A DNA stretch of 64,000 bases. Source: Membranipora membranacea (Eukaryota; Bryozoa; Gymnolaemata; Cheilostomatida; Membraniporidae). The translations under genes and the position numbers were made by a program. The stretch lies in assembly GCA_914767715.1 (NCBI GenBank), contig OU612069.1:25851387-25915386 (forward strand). Direction: 5' to 3'. Below the pieces are notes generated by a model. It did no database searches, was not told where the DNA came from, and saw only the letters and a program-made list of their open reading frames with translations. Below are positions 12,593 through 24,134 of the stretch, one piece after another; the first letter of the stretch is position 1; each line of letters starts with the position of its first letter.

Positions 12593-13083
12593 TACAACAA
12601 TGATCCTGCCTGTGTATGTTTCTTCCTTATGCACTCATTGACAGCATGACAGATACTTCATTTATTTGTACGGATACAGCAGATAGCCTGAATGCCGCTT
12701 CTTCACCTACAACACTCAAGATGTCTACCATGACAACTCGCAATCAGATTGTGAAAGGTAAAAAGTATCTACAGCTCAGAGTGCATGGGATGAACTCTAA
12801 AACAAGTATTCTCATTCCGCAGATCTACTCTCAGGCCTGTATCCCAGGCAACCGTCCACACATCCCAACTCCTGAAACAGCCAAGCAATGGAAACATCTC
12901 CACCACATGACGGACAAAGTTTCTCCTCTGCAGTCCTCTGACATAGCACTCCTGATTGGCTTCAACTGCCCTGCAGCCTCCAACCCTCTCTCACGAGTGA
13001 AAGGCTCTCTAACTCAACGCTTTGGAGTGGAAACCATACATGGCTGGAGTATTGTTGGGGGCAACTCCGCTTCCACCAGCTGA
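12593..13083 (+). pseudogene. BEL/Pao aspartic-protease (DUF1758-like) remnant
   Basis: The frame 12616-13083 contains YALIDSMTDTSFI, matching the retropepsin active-site segment of BEL/Pao elements with the catalytic Asp-Ser retained and Met where Gly or Gln is usual. It ends with the family's LLIG...LTQRFGVETIHGWSIVGG segment that precedes RT. The preceding motif (TTMILPVYVSS) is in another frame ending at 12641, so a frameshift splits the domain. The next part (RT) is in yet another frame. Non-functional. Confidence 0.75.
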
Positions 13084-14117
13084 GGAATTGCAACCGGATC
13101 ACTACTGAAGAACTGAAGTCAGAAGAGATTATGCAATGTCTACAGGAGGACTTCAGTACTGAGGAAGGGATTCCTATGTCCCATAACGATGTGTTGTTCC
13201 TAAAAATGATGAAAGACTCAGTCTCAACTGTAAATGGCTTCTATACAATGCCACTGCCATGTAAAGAAACACCCGACCTTCCTAACAACAGGTCTTATGC
13301 CATGCATAGATTCAGGGGTCTACAGAAGAAGTTATCGGCAGATCCTCATCTGGATGACAAATACAGAGAGTTCATGAAGGACATAATCTCAAGGGGTGAA
13401 GCTCAACCATGCCAAACTACAGGAGAGGGCTGGTTCATACCTCACCACGGCGTGTTCCACCCTCAGTAAACAGGAAGGCTCAGAGTAGTTTTTGATTGTA
13501 GTGCTGTCTATCAAGGTCAATCACTCAACAAATAACTGCTCCAAGGTCCTGAGCTTAACAACAATTAGGCAGGTCTCCTCTGCAGATTCAGCAAAGACAA
13601 GATCGCAGTTACCTGCGACATCAAAAAGATGTTCCACCAGTTTAGTGTAACTGAACACCACAGGAAGCTTGTTAAGTTTCTGTGGTACAAAGACGGCACC
13701 GACGAGATCATCGACTACCATATGAATGTACACGTATTTGGAACGACCTCTTCCCAAAGCTGTGCAATATTTGGTCTAAAGCAAATCGCTACCGATCACT
13801 CGGCCGAGTACCCACTAGCATTGGCTTTCATCCAAGACAACTTTTACGATGACGATGGCCTGATTCCTCTATCTACACCGGCTGAAGCTATTCAGCTGAT
13901 TCAAGATGCTCAGGAACTCACAAAAAAGGGCAATCCAACACTGCATAAGTTTCTGTGCAATGACTCGGACGTTGCTCGAGTACTCGGATGTGACGGTCCA
14001 TCTACCAAAGATCTAAGTTCTAACTCTGCGGTGAACCGGGCGCTAGGTCTCATATGGGATATATCGCAGGATATATTCAAGTTTGCCGACAAGTCCTTAA
14101 TATGCGTATGCTGCTAA
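13083..14117 (+). pseudogene. BEL/Pao reverse transcriptase remnant, 3' truncated
   Basis: One reading frame (13131-14117) shows the BEL/Pao RT order. The N-terminal FYTMPLP...LPNNRSYAMHR region and GWFIPHHGV are followed by LRVVFDCSA, the first catalytic block DIKKMFHQ, FGTTSSQSCA, the Y-x-D-D block as FYDDD, and the thumb segment LGLIWD...DIFKF. The frame is broken by stops at 13467, 13533 and 13566. It ends just after the thumb motif; RNase H and integrase are missing. All three stops are shared with the unit 2 copy, so decay preceded the duplication. Confidence 0.85.
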
Positions 14118-14126
14118 GACAATATG

Positions 14127-14345
14127 TGTTAGTATAGCATGGACGAGATTTCCTGACGATTTAAGAATGTTTTTGGTGGCGTTGCAACCTAATCTCATTT
14201 ATTGCCAGCAGTGCTTACCGACAACAAGTTAGTTATGATGGTTCACAAGTGTACAGCAGCTGTCCTATTCCGGAAGGGGATAATTTTAATTATAGTAATA
14301 AACGCTCTGATATCTGCCATATCAACTCCACTATTGGGTCTTCTT
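14127..14345 (+). mobile_element. Possible 3' LTR remnant of the BEL/Pao element
   Basis: Directly after the truncated RT, sequence starting TGTTAGTATAGCATGG runs to a polyadenylation-type AATAAA at 14297-14302 followed by a pyrimidine-rich stretch. Position and composition suit an LTR, but I found no matching 5' LTR, so this is a guess. Confidence 0.25.
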
Positions 14346-15139
14346 TATATATATTAAATATTTGGCAAGGGCATTTGTGATTAATCTAAAAAGTTTTGTG
14401 CGATAAAGAGAAATTTTCATTGCATTTATGGAAATAAGTTAATGATAGAAAACTAGATAAACATAAGCTCATTTTTTTAAGTTGATACTGATGTCTAGAT
14501 AAAATGTAACATTGATTGATGGGACAGGATTATTGAAGACAATTTCAAGTGAAGATTTTAGGGTATTCGGAAACCTATGTTAATCTTTGAGATTAATTCT
14601 GACACTTCTCTCTTGTGATTTTGTTGTATTATTTAGGGAGTGGAATTGTGATTCCCTCATTAGTACAAGCTTGACCAACTAATTCTTCCTGTGTTTGTTG
14701 GATGAATATACCAATTACCACATCAAAGTAATGCTATGAATCATCAGTGTAGGCACAAGTATCGAAGTATGAAACGCAACAGTGGAGTTTTGCCAGTCAA
14801 CTCTAGTGGGCAATGAAATATTTGGGTGCTGAACTAAAATATCTTGTGATCATTAGTTGATGGATGAGATCAGGCATCATATGCCTTGTCAGGAGGATAA
14901 AAAAGTGACCTTGAAGGTACATTTTAACTTGGCATGGCTCATTTTATTGATATTTGAACTCAATTTAAGTGACATTAAATTGTGCATTTTGTGAAAGAAA
15001 ATGAAAAAAACTTGCCAGTCTCTTGAACAAACATAACTAAAAAATGTCAACTGTATTGAAGATACCACATTGTTATATATTTAATGTTGCAGTCATGATC
15101 GGTGTCAGAAACCGTCTTTTGCTCTTTTCGCTCTACTCA
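14346..15139. other. Noncoding interval and 3' flank of gene copy 2
   Basis: No gene seen. A minus-strand AATAAA at 14943-14948, about 195 bases past the stop codon of copy 2, is a candidate polyadenylation signal. The same spacing is found in copy 4. Confidence 0.4.
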
Positions 15140-16481
15140 TTACTCACAGCATGACTTGCATTGGTTGCAGATATTTTCAGAATCTGTCGGAAAATAAAGG
15201 ATGAATTTGAAAAATACAGTAGAAAACCGGCTACACACACTCACAATGCCAAACAAGAAGGTACGCACTGCCTCTAATACTACTATTACAGCAAAACAGA
15301 TACATACAAAACATACAAAGAGCATTCATCTGGTAAATTGCTTGTCAAGATCATCTATCAATGCAAGTAATAGGTTACATAATCACTGACCAAGGCATTT
15401 TCCAGCAGCTGCATACCACACAGTGCCAGGGCAGCATACTCTCTCCTTATTAGCACACTGTCCATCTGCTGAACGGATTGTGTTTTCTTCTGACTGTCTA
15501 TAATAATAAGAGCACAGTACATGAGTACTGTTAAGTGGTACTTTAAGGAGTGAACTCTAGCCAGAAACATGACAATATAGGATTTATTCTGATTAAGAGC
15601 TTCATTCAGGTTTTCATTTTATATCAGTTTGGAAGGTAGAGGTGCCAACCAGGTAGAAAAAGAGAGGTCAAACATTACTCCGATAAAGAACATTTCTGAG
15701 CAAAACAATATCAGTTTTACTCAGCAAAAAATATCATTCTTCAGGCAATGTGTTCTGTGATATCTATCTTACCCTCTATAACACGATAGAATTTTAGTCT
15801 TGATAAACCATCAAGAAACAAGTATATGGCCTATCCTAATACAACTTCGAATCTATATATATTTTGTTTTCACATTTGTTGTTAAAGAGTGTATACTTAC
15901 AGGGATCTTGACCTTCTGTAGCAAGTGAACAACCAAAATAATCCACACTTATAACTTGAGATACGCCGTTGATTTGGGTCTGCTGTCACGCAGCATTCAT
16001 GACCAGTCTTTGCGTTCCTTGCTTCGACAAGTATGGAGTTCTTCAAATAGCTCTTCAAATAAAATCAACATTGTTCATAAAAAAAGAACTTAAAACATGC
16101 ATCGCAAAGCATAGTTAATGTGAGTAGCAGAGTAAAAATAAACATGACTATGTTCGACCTCATAAAAAGGTACGGAGATTCAATACTTGGGGATGAAAAC
16201 GGAATTGGGAGTTTACCAAGCGTTATATGAAACATACAACTTGTTGATGAGGTTCAAACTTTGGAATACATCTTTGCATTCGATGAAGGGCTACCTACCT
16301 TTTCATCCTCTGTTACTGATGGATTTCTAAGAAAGTTTGCGATCTTCTCAGAAACAGCTTCAGCACGCCGTAAGCCAGACTCTACTTCTGCTTCAGTGAA
16401 TTCATCTGCTTCTTTGCTGACGGTCAGACCAGTGAATAAAGCCAACAGAAGAAATATAAAAATATTGATATTAGCTGCCAT
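15140..16481 (-). CDS. Secreted Cys-rich protein, copy 2 (four exons, 161 aa)
   Basis: Reconstructed CDS: exon 1 16299-16481, exon 2 15901-16052, exon 3 15391-15497, exon 4 15140-15183 (486 bases including stop). Donors are GTAGGT, GTAAGT and GTCAGT; acceptors follow T-rich tracts and end in AG. Intron phases are 0, 2 and 1, exactly as in copy 4. Residues 1-23 form a signal peptide, followed by an acidic helical segment (EVESGLRRAE) and exon 2 with HECC, KCGLFW and FTC. Exon 3 has GQC, then RVCCPGTVWYAAAGKCLG; exon 4 is DSENICNQCKSCCE. The 12 cysteines, signal peptide and lack of a membrane segment suggest a disulfide-rich extracellular protein. Function unknown; the C..W..C...CCPG spacing only faintly resembles an EMI module. 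The ATG at 16481 is used because the upstream in-frame codons begin with GTG. The weakest splice site is the exon 3 donor (GTCAGT). Confidence 0.82.
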
Positions 16482-16547
16482 GTTGATCACTCAGTTAGCT
16501 CAGGCTGACAGAGAGATTGTTAGTGCATTACACAGTGAAGATTGCCT

Positions 16548-16555
16548 TATTTATA
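16548..16555 (-). promoter_or_regulatory. TATA box of Cys-rich gene copy 2
   Basis: TATAAATA on the minus strand, 67 bases upstream of the ATG. It is conserved in copies 1 and 3, and copy 4 has an independent-looking TATAAAA at a similar place. Confidence 0.55.
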
Positions 16556-17564
16556 CTTATTTGGAAACCTGTTTTGACAGCAACAAGGTCTGATTGGCTA
16601 ATTGTTTGTAACATTATTTAGTGCACTTTGTATGGACAGTAATGTATTTTTAGTTCCTTCACTTTGATTTGAAAATTACTAGGAAATACATTGAGTAGAG
16701 ATGACGGCACATGATTGTTGAGTTTGGTTTTTAGTTTTTGGTAGAGCTGAAGAACTGGGCTGCCTCTACTTGTGCTACAGTGCTGGGGCGTTCTTCGATC
16801 AATTAAATAGATGCCGATCTCCAAATCAAAGCTGCAGATCTAATTATGAATAAATTATTATCTTGTCAAGCCGTTACTTTCCTCCTCACAAGGCCAAATC
16901 TTTTTATCTAGGTGCTGTAATTCTGAGATAATGAATGACAGCACAGAACAGCCAAACCAATTCACTGCAAGAGATTAAAAAGCCTAAACATTTTTTCATA
17001 TTTTGAGATAGAATTGATATATCCATGCCGTATCTAGCTGTTAAAAATTGAAGTCGCCTTATCATGATGATGAACACATATATTTTCAATGAGAACAGCC
17101 AATACTCAGATATACATAAAATAATACATGGCAGCGACCGTTTATTGAGAACATTGATCCTGTTTCCTATTACAGCAACGATCATATGTAACTAACTTTA
17201 GATCCAATGTTCATCTAAGCAGAACATACTAGATTTTGTATTTTCAGCTTCATTATAGATTATTTATTATTGTCGAGGGTTGTGTAGCCTCGACCATTTA
17301 TCTCACACAAGAACTTAACGCCAGTGCAGTTTTTTTATATACAACTAAGTTACATATATAATTATAATTTTCAATTTAAGCTCTTTTAAGTGATAACCAG
17401 GATAAATAAGGTATGCCTCTGAGACTTAACGCTGTTTTTTGATCCATCAACATTGGTTACACACAACAAAGACTGACTGGCATCTTTGAAAGTTTTAAAG
17501 GATTAGGTTGATGAGTTGATCCTTTTGTCACATTGTGAGTATACCTTGAGCATGTTGCAATTTC
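16556..17564. other. Noncoding upstream flank of copy 2
   Basis: Aligned with 426-1484 up to about 17500. The small minus-strand ORFs in this interval are not preserved in the diverged alignment and lack splice support. Confidence 0.45.
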
Positions 17565-18450
17565 ATGAAGGAATCTCATCAGTGTGGTTATACAATCTAC
17601 AGTATTCAACTAGACGATCACAGCCAAATCATCTTGTCCCATGCTTATTATGACCTCGACTTGGCAAAAACATGTTTGCATATCCTTGACATGATAACAT
17701 GTTTTTGGCAAAAAGGGCAAGGACACAAACAGATTACAAGGCTGAGTATTAACCTCCACCTTAATTGAATAATAAAGTGTCCTTGGTCTTCACCTCACTG
17801 CTATCTTGTATGTGGTGGGTTTGAAGCCTATTTATTATCCTATATTATTTGCGAAACCTAACAAACTAACAACGGGTTAAAATTTCAATAGCCTCATAAT
17901 TTTCTCAATCTTATATGGTAGCCTCATTATCCCTGTTTTTTTATTTAAAGCTGATATGATAATATGGCTGTTCACACCCCAAATCACCTGCCTCCTCCAA
18001 TGCCTGTTTCTATTATCAAAGTGAAAGTTGGATGCTCTTAATGGCAGGGAATGGCATTTTCTGATGATGACAATACCTTTGTTTTAAGCGGAAAATCCAA
18101 AAAACATTGCCAACCAAACAAAGCCAATCATAATGGCATCACATCTCTGTTTTACACGCAACTATGACATTTTGGGGCATCAATATAGCTGCACCAATTA
18201 ATTAATGTTATTTTTATAGACGATTAAAACACTACACTACAAAACACAAATGGATGAAAACCTCTTAAACTCCCTAACTCTTGAACATGGCCATGAAAAT
18301 GGTTTTCTTCAGTTTACATACAGCATGGATTGAATTGGTTGCATAAGTGTTACAAAAGAATACTTATTATATTTAATATTAGAGTCTTTGGTGCGAGCTC
18401 AAGCATAGTTTGTTGCTTTGATGATGCAATATGATTGTGTCAATTAGTCC
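17565..18450 (+). repeat. Dispersed block S, copy 1
   Basis: Shared with 21645-22100 (inside the foldback element), with both arms of the inverted repeat at 57.9-58.7 and 63.1-63.8 kb, and with the unit 2 equivalents. A landmark is the stem at 17665-17676 and 17696-17707 (CAAAAACATGTT / AACATGTTTTTG, 19-base loop). The ORF across it is not kept in diverged copies, so I regard it as noncoding. Confidence 0.65.
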
Positions 18451-18835
18451 TGTCTACCGCATATCTGAGGAAGAATTACTTGCTGATTAGCCATCTTAGC
18501 TACAGTTCTAATTCATTGAGATACATGAACAATGACACAATTGATACTATCACCCGTTGAGCAGTCCCTTACAAAATGCTAAGTCCAAACTATTTGAAGA
18601 ATACGCCGTCCCACTGTACTGAATCATTTTATTTGAGAAAAACTCGAGGTAAAATTGTTGAGCAAAGCCTTGAAGGACAAAAGTCTTCTGCTTATGTGAA
18701 GGTCAAATCTTTTAGAAAGCCTTAAAAGATATTAATTGTGAAGGACACTAAGAGAAGGTTAAATATACAATACAGCTTTGATTTGCAGACCTTGTATGTT
18801 GTGGTGAAGGACACTACAAAAGGTAAAACCCATGA

Positions 18836-19123
18836 TACAACATTTCGGCGCCTTTCATTACACTTGCAAAAAAATTGTCAAATTTCAACTTCCACACTGG
18901 AGATCGGATGGATGGATTTATTACAATCACTGACAAAGAAGCCGTCAAATTTAATGTAGACGCTGGCCCTGGTGAAAGACAAAAAAATCAAGTCTCTGTG
19001 GTAAAAGTCAAAAAAGTATATTGCACAGTAAAAACCAATTGTACTTCAGGGTGCAGCAACGTCCTAATGGGCATTTATTTAGGAAGTCATTTAGAGAGTG
19101 GTTCTCATCGTAAATGTATCTGA
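18836..19123 (+). CDS. Unrecognised ORF, possible terminal exon
   Basis: Open from 18836 (after TGA at 18833) to TGA at 19121. The second half reads like protein: TGDRMDGFITITDKEAVKF, then GPGERQKNQVSVVKVKKVYC and a C-terminus with five Cys in total ending HRKCI. It is preserved in unit 2 (40604-40891), but the units are too recent for that to mean selection. I found no convincing acceptor or start codon and recognise no domain. It could be an exon relic or chance. Confidence 0.25.
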   Translation, partial: YNISAPFITLAKKLSNFNFHTGDRMDGFITITDKEAVKFNVDAGPGERQKNQVSVVKVKKVYCTVKTNCTSGCSNVLMGIYLGSHLESGSHRKCI

Positions 19124-20613
19124 GAGCGAGTGTTTTAGTTTGGGTCGGCATCCCTTCTTATCACTTGCATAGATTGATGGTAATAGTATGTGTTGACAGT
19201 AAGTTATAAGATATTAAATGAAAGTTTTAAAAAAATTATTAGAAAGAAACTTGGAACTGAGATACACAAGCAAGCCAGAATGCTTTATTCATTACAGTGA
19301 GAACAGTTTGTTATACAACATCTTCTCACCATGCTATGGTATAACATGTGGGTAGGTTTTAGCATTACCATTTTAATGTTTTGGATTTCAGGGGTCATCC
19401 AAAAGACTTGTGTGAGAGTAATTTCAAAGAAAAGAAACAGAAATCACGTTTCAACTCTTTTTAAGACTTTTAATAAAATGCCTTTGAATATGTTATTCCA
19501 ATACTGCTCTTTGAAAGTATTTCCAAGAACATTTTCCAATGAAATACCCTCTAAAATCAGACCATGATTATAATACTAATAAAAAATAAAGTAATAAAAA
19601 ATTACGTACAAAAAAGAGAGGTCCCTGTTGTGCCATGGTGTCAACCTATACAACAGGTACCTTATGGGACTGGAGATATGTACTCAGTTTGGTTCCTTGG
19701 TTTGGCTGGCGGCACGCCTGTAGGAGGTGATCTGATTGTATGTAGGCTACAGATGTTTTGATCTGTCTTTCAGGCAGGCAAGCGTGACATTGAGTATTCT
19801 AGTCGGGCAGTCTCTGTTCTAGCTTTGAGCTATCTGACTGTCCCATTGTCTCTTAACTTTTCATGTACCTTAAAAACATTTCTAATCATTCTTATTTTTA
19901 TAGTAAGCAATAAACATTTATGATAAAACAACACTGCACAAAAATCTTATTACTCACAAGTTATACAATAACAAGAACAGCCAACCAATAAATTGCTATT
20001 TATTCATCGACATTTTCATTGTACACCATAATTGTAACATTGATACTAGTTTTCCACATTTCACTGAGTTTGTGGAACCGGATTTTGGTTCCCAATCACA
20101 TGTTTTTAACTGTCTGATTGGCAAAGATGAGATGGGTCCACTGAGTGTTGTTATTTCAATTTTCCATTTCGAGAATAGAAATTGGACTCTTTTCTGTCAT
20201 GTTTGCCAAATTAGGTGTACACTGTGTCTTTGTTCTTCATTGTTATTGCTTTGGCTATCAATGGAATTTTAGTACAGTGAACTCGAAGCTACCTCAACAG
20301 TCATCACAAGTCAAGATTCACGATGGTTAAAATACTAGCAATTTGCCCAAAACTTTGTGAAGCGCGTAGCACACCAAATAATTTTATCTTTACAATCGTT
20401 TACCGGTGATTTCTATTGAAGATTTTAGTGGTGAAGGGAAACTTTTTACCGGATACATGCCAATGAAATTTCCCAGGCACTAAAGTCTGCGACATGATGC
20501 ATCATGGCGTATGATTCCGTCTGATTCAAATTTTTTAAGGCTTGAAAATCTGAAGTGATTTGTATAAAAAAGACTTCACAGAGAGCCATTACAACAGTCG
20601 AGCTGCCAGTGTA
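19124..20613. other. Noncoding interval with one GC-richer island
   Basis: 19620-19760 is less AT-rich than its surroundings and open in one frame on the plus strand (PYGTGDMYSVWFLGLAGG...), but I see no recognisable domain or splice sites. The rest shows nothing. Unit 2 differs by a small deletion just upstream of the island, near 41325. Confidence 0.4.
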
Positions 20614-20800
20614 GTATTGTAAAATGTCCCCCCCGCTCGAAAACAACCCTGGGGACACTTTACAATATCGTAAACTGTCCAGGGGACACTTTACAATAGC
20701 GACAGGCCTATTGTAAACTGTCCCCCCTGATTCTAAAATATCCACCTCTATTGTAAACTGTTCCCCCCTATTGTTAATTGCCCCCCTAATGATGACTGTC
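20614..20800 (+). repeat. Subterminal repeat cluster of the foldback element, left end
   Basis: About seven copies of TATTGTAAACTGTCCCC or its reverse complement in under 190 bp, in alternating orientation. The right end (24725-24874) has the mirrored cluster. Such arrays are typical transposase-binding regions; the binding role is inferred. Confidence 0.7.
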
Positions 20801-21644
20801 CATTTCAAGGGCCCAGCTATATGATCATTCTAAATGGGTCAGATCATCTAACTGGAGCATACCATGAAATTCTGACTGCCACTATGATGGCCCAAGCTGT
20901 ACCAATGGATGGTGGTGGTATCTCATTAACATTATGATTGAGTGTATAAAGCCTCTCTTTCTTGAAGTACCTGATAGATCTAGTTTTCGCGAACACCAGT
21001 TGTTATTTGAAGCGCCTATGATTTAGATATGTCTGTTTGCGAAGAAAGGTGCACTAAGCCAACAGTGAATAGATTTGTGGTTACCACATCACAGAACACA
21101 CTGCCCTTGCCAACAGCTACCATTGCTGAAGTAATAACAATAATTATCAATATCACACTTTGGCACCTTGATGATGATACACTCTCTCATGCAATGATGG
21201 CTGAACAAACCAAATAGTGACTATGTGTACTACTGCTGATTTTGTATTGAGTTAAGACCACAATTTTTAAGCCGCACGAAAACAACCATCCCCCACCAGA
21301 TACTTTTATGAATTGCATGTTCAAAAATTACAGGTGGAATCTTACGTAGGTCTATAGCCATAGTGTAAGTGTCATAATGATACTAGTTGATAATTTTTGG
21401 ATGGACTGATTGCAATTTAATTAGCAGAACAGGTGTTCTGCGATTCACACTAGCTTAATCAGCTTCGCGAAATAAACCCCATCCCCCTCATCTATCCACA
21501 ACTGCACAGCTTCTCAGTATTTTTTTGCGAGTCCTGAGAAAGTCACAGCTAGATTACTTATCGCACTAAATACTGTAACCCTGCATATAACCCCATTGCT
21601 TAAGCCGTGCAAAAACAACCAATACCTCACATGAATATCACCTT

Positions 21645-22100
21645 GGGCCATGCTTATTACGACCTCGACTTGGCAAAAACATGTTTGCATACCCTTGACA
21701 TGATAACATGTTTTTGGCAAAAAGGGCAAGGACACAAACAGATTACAAGGCTGAGTATTAACCTCCACCTTAATTGAATAATAAAGTGTCATTGGTCTTC
21801 ACCTCACTGCTACCTTGTATGTGGTGGGTTTGAAGCCTATTTATTATCCTATATTATTTGAAAAACCTAACAAACTATCAACAGGTTAAAATTTCATGCA
21901 GCCTCAATAGTTTCTTAATCTTTTATAGTAGCCCCATTATCCCTGTTTCTTTATTTAAAGCTGATATGATAATATGGCTGTTCACACCCCAATTCACCTA
22001 CCTCCTCAAATGCCTGTTTCTATTATAAAAGTGAAAGTTGGATGCTCTTAATGACAGGGAATGGCATTTTCTGATGATGACAATACCTTTGTTTTAAGCG
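21645..22100 (+). repeat. Dispersed block S, copy 2 (inside the foldback element)
   Basis: Same orientation and clearly the same sequence as 17636-18090, with several substitutions. It sits between two foldback monomers, so it was gained by the element, or the element formed around it. Confidence 0.7.
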
Positions 22101-22711
22101 ATTATTTTGCTGAATGATATTTGAGCCATCCCAAGTTAAAATATACCTTAGGGTCAATATGCTAATTATATGTTATAAGCATTCAAACTTAGGATTTGTT
22201 CTCACTTTGTTGTTCTGGTATTCATACACCAACATACAAACTGAAGTATGGAGAATCCGTTTCTGGGCATAATTTCTCCATAAAACCACCAAAACTTGAA
22301 TTGAATTGAATGTAAAATTTGTTATTAAAATACAAGAGTAAAATTGTTTTAAGTGTATAACAACTTTTTATGTGTTGAAGATAGCTTGCTTTTGATGTGT
22401 CTTTTGAACTCCTTGGGTATTTTTCACCCTCTTAACATCTACATAAACAGAGAATACAGTGAAAATATACCCGTTGCTATGTATATTACTGTACGTTATG
22501 CCGAAAATTGGTTAACCAAACTTTACCAGCAATTTTCTCGACTTAAGACTTGCAGATTTTTTCCCTGTCGCGACATCTATTTTGACTCATAACACTTTTT
22601 GCAAAAAATCTACAGGAAAAATAAACATATAATAGGAATCCTCAGGAAACTCTGTATCTGTCAAAATCAAATGCCTAGAAACTTAAATATTAACCCTAAG
22701 ATACCTTGCCT

Positions 22712-22893
22712 AAGGTACGCACTGCCTAATACTACTACTACGGCAAAACAGATACATACAAAACATACAAAGAGCATGTTTCTGGCAAATTGTTTGTCAA
22801 GATCATCTATCAATGCAAGTAATAGGTTACATAATCACTCACCAAGGCCTTTTCTAGCAGCTGCATACCACGCAGTCACATGGTAGCATACTC
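22712..22893 (-). pseudogene. Captured fragment of the Cys-rich gene (exon 3 end plus intron 3)
   Basis: The 182 bp align with 15258-15440 of gene copy 2 on the same strand. 22843-22893 corresponds to the end of exon 3 and the rest to intron 3. The donor is GTGAGT, better than that of copy 2. The reading frame is kept, but the second Cys of the CC pair is now Tyr and the Cys of GKCLG is Gly. Upstream the homology stops abruptly at foldback monomer sequence. It cannot encode a functional protein. Confidence 0.8.
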
Positions 22894-24108
22894 AATATTT
22901 TTTTGCGAGTCCTGAGAAAGTCATAGCTAGATTACTTATCGCACTAAATACTGTAACCCTGCATTAAACCCATTGCTTAGGCCGCGCAAAAACAACCAGT
23001 ACCTTATATGAACTGTATGTTCAAAAATAACTTGTGGAATTTGATGTTATTTTACAGCCATAGTGTAAGTGTTATAATGACCGTAGTTGTCATTTTTTCT
23101 GATGGATGGTAATGTAATTAACGGAGTTGGTGATTTGAGCTTCACAGTAGCTCAATGAGCCATGCGAAAACAAACCCCCCCTCCCCAAACACCTATCTAG
23201 AACGCCACTGCTATATAGTATTTTTGTGTGAGTCCTGAAAAAGTTTCTTCTGTGTTGCTTATCGCACTAAACAGTGTAACCCTACATGTAAACCCATCGC
23301 TTTAGCCGCGCAAAAACAACCACCCTCCGAAGCTGTCTAATAAAGATTTTCACTCAAAAAGGTTCAAACAGAATTGATTGTTATTTTGCAGCGGTATATG
23401 TGATTGACATGAGGGGACTGTGTAGCAAATTTCAAACAAAACGATTAGAATTTCATGACACAACCACCCCCACATTAGCTCATATGAACTATATGTTCAT
23501 TAATTACTAGTAGAATGTTATTATATTTTACAGTTAAAGTGGCATAGTGATACTAGTTGTCTATTTTCAGATGGATAGATATCAATGTAATGAGCAGAAC
23601 AGGTAATTTGCGTTTCACAGTAGCTCTATGACCCGCGCAAAAACAACCCCCCCCCATCTATCTACAACTGCACTGCTACGTAGATTTTTGTGATAATCCT
23701 GAAAAGTTACTGTTACGTTACTCATGGCTGAAAAATAACGAGTAATAGCCAGTAATTTTTGACCATACGGGCTCATGAACCCGCAATGAAAGCAATATAA
23801 CCCGTTGTGTCATGAAAGCGTAAGCAACGGGATTAATTGCAAGGTTACAGTGTTTATTATGATAAGAAATGTAGTAAAAACTTTTTCCAGGACTCACACA
23901 AAAATACTGAATAGCAGTGCAGTTCTAGCTGGGTGTTAAGGAGGTTGGGTTGTTTTCAAGTGGCTCATAGAGCTACTTTGAGGCATAAATCACCTGTTCC
24001 CCTCATAACATTGCAATCAATCAATCCGAAAATGGACAGCTAGTATCATTATTTGCTTCTTATTTGGTCTTATTTTCTTCATGCATTGATCGGTGGTTAA
24101 TAAAGTTC

Positions 24109-24134
24109 ATAATATAATATAATATAATATATTA
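24109..24134 (+). repeat. (ATAAT)n-type microsatellite
   Basis: Short run of TATAA/ATAAT repeats within the right arm of the foldback element, absent from the left arm. Confidence 0.7.

Larger units (their letters stand above)
21271..23632 (+). repeat. About 330-bp monomers inside the foldback element
   Basis: The landmark GC(C/G)GCGCAAAAACAACC recurs near 21271, 21602, 22980, 23306 and 23632. Between landmarks comes a shared course: ATGTTCAAAAATAA, GCCATAGTGTAAGTG, then GCGAGTCCTGAGAAAGT and CACTAAATACTGTAACCC. Inverted copies lie in the right arm. The landmark also sits next to the element's right terminus. Confidence 0.65.

Noticed and set aside
13521-13757. Minus-strand 78-aa ORF
   Set aside because: Antisense of the reverse transcriptase remnant.
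19564-19761. 65-aa ORF with a GC-richer second half
   Set aside because: No recognised domain, start supported by nothing, and the first half is removed by a deletion in unit 2.
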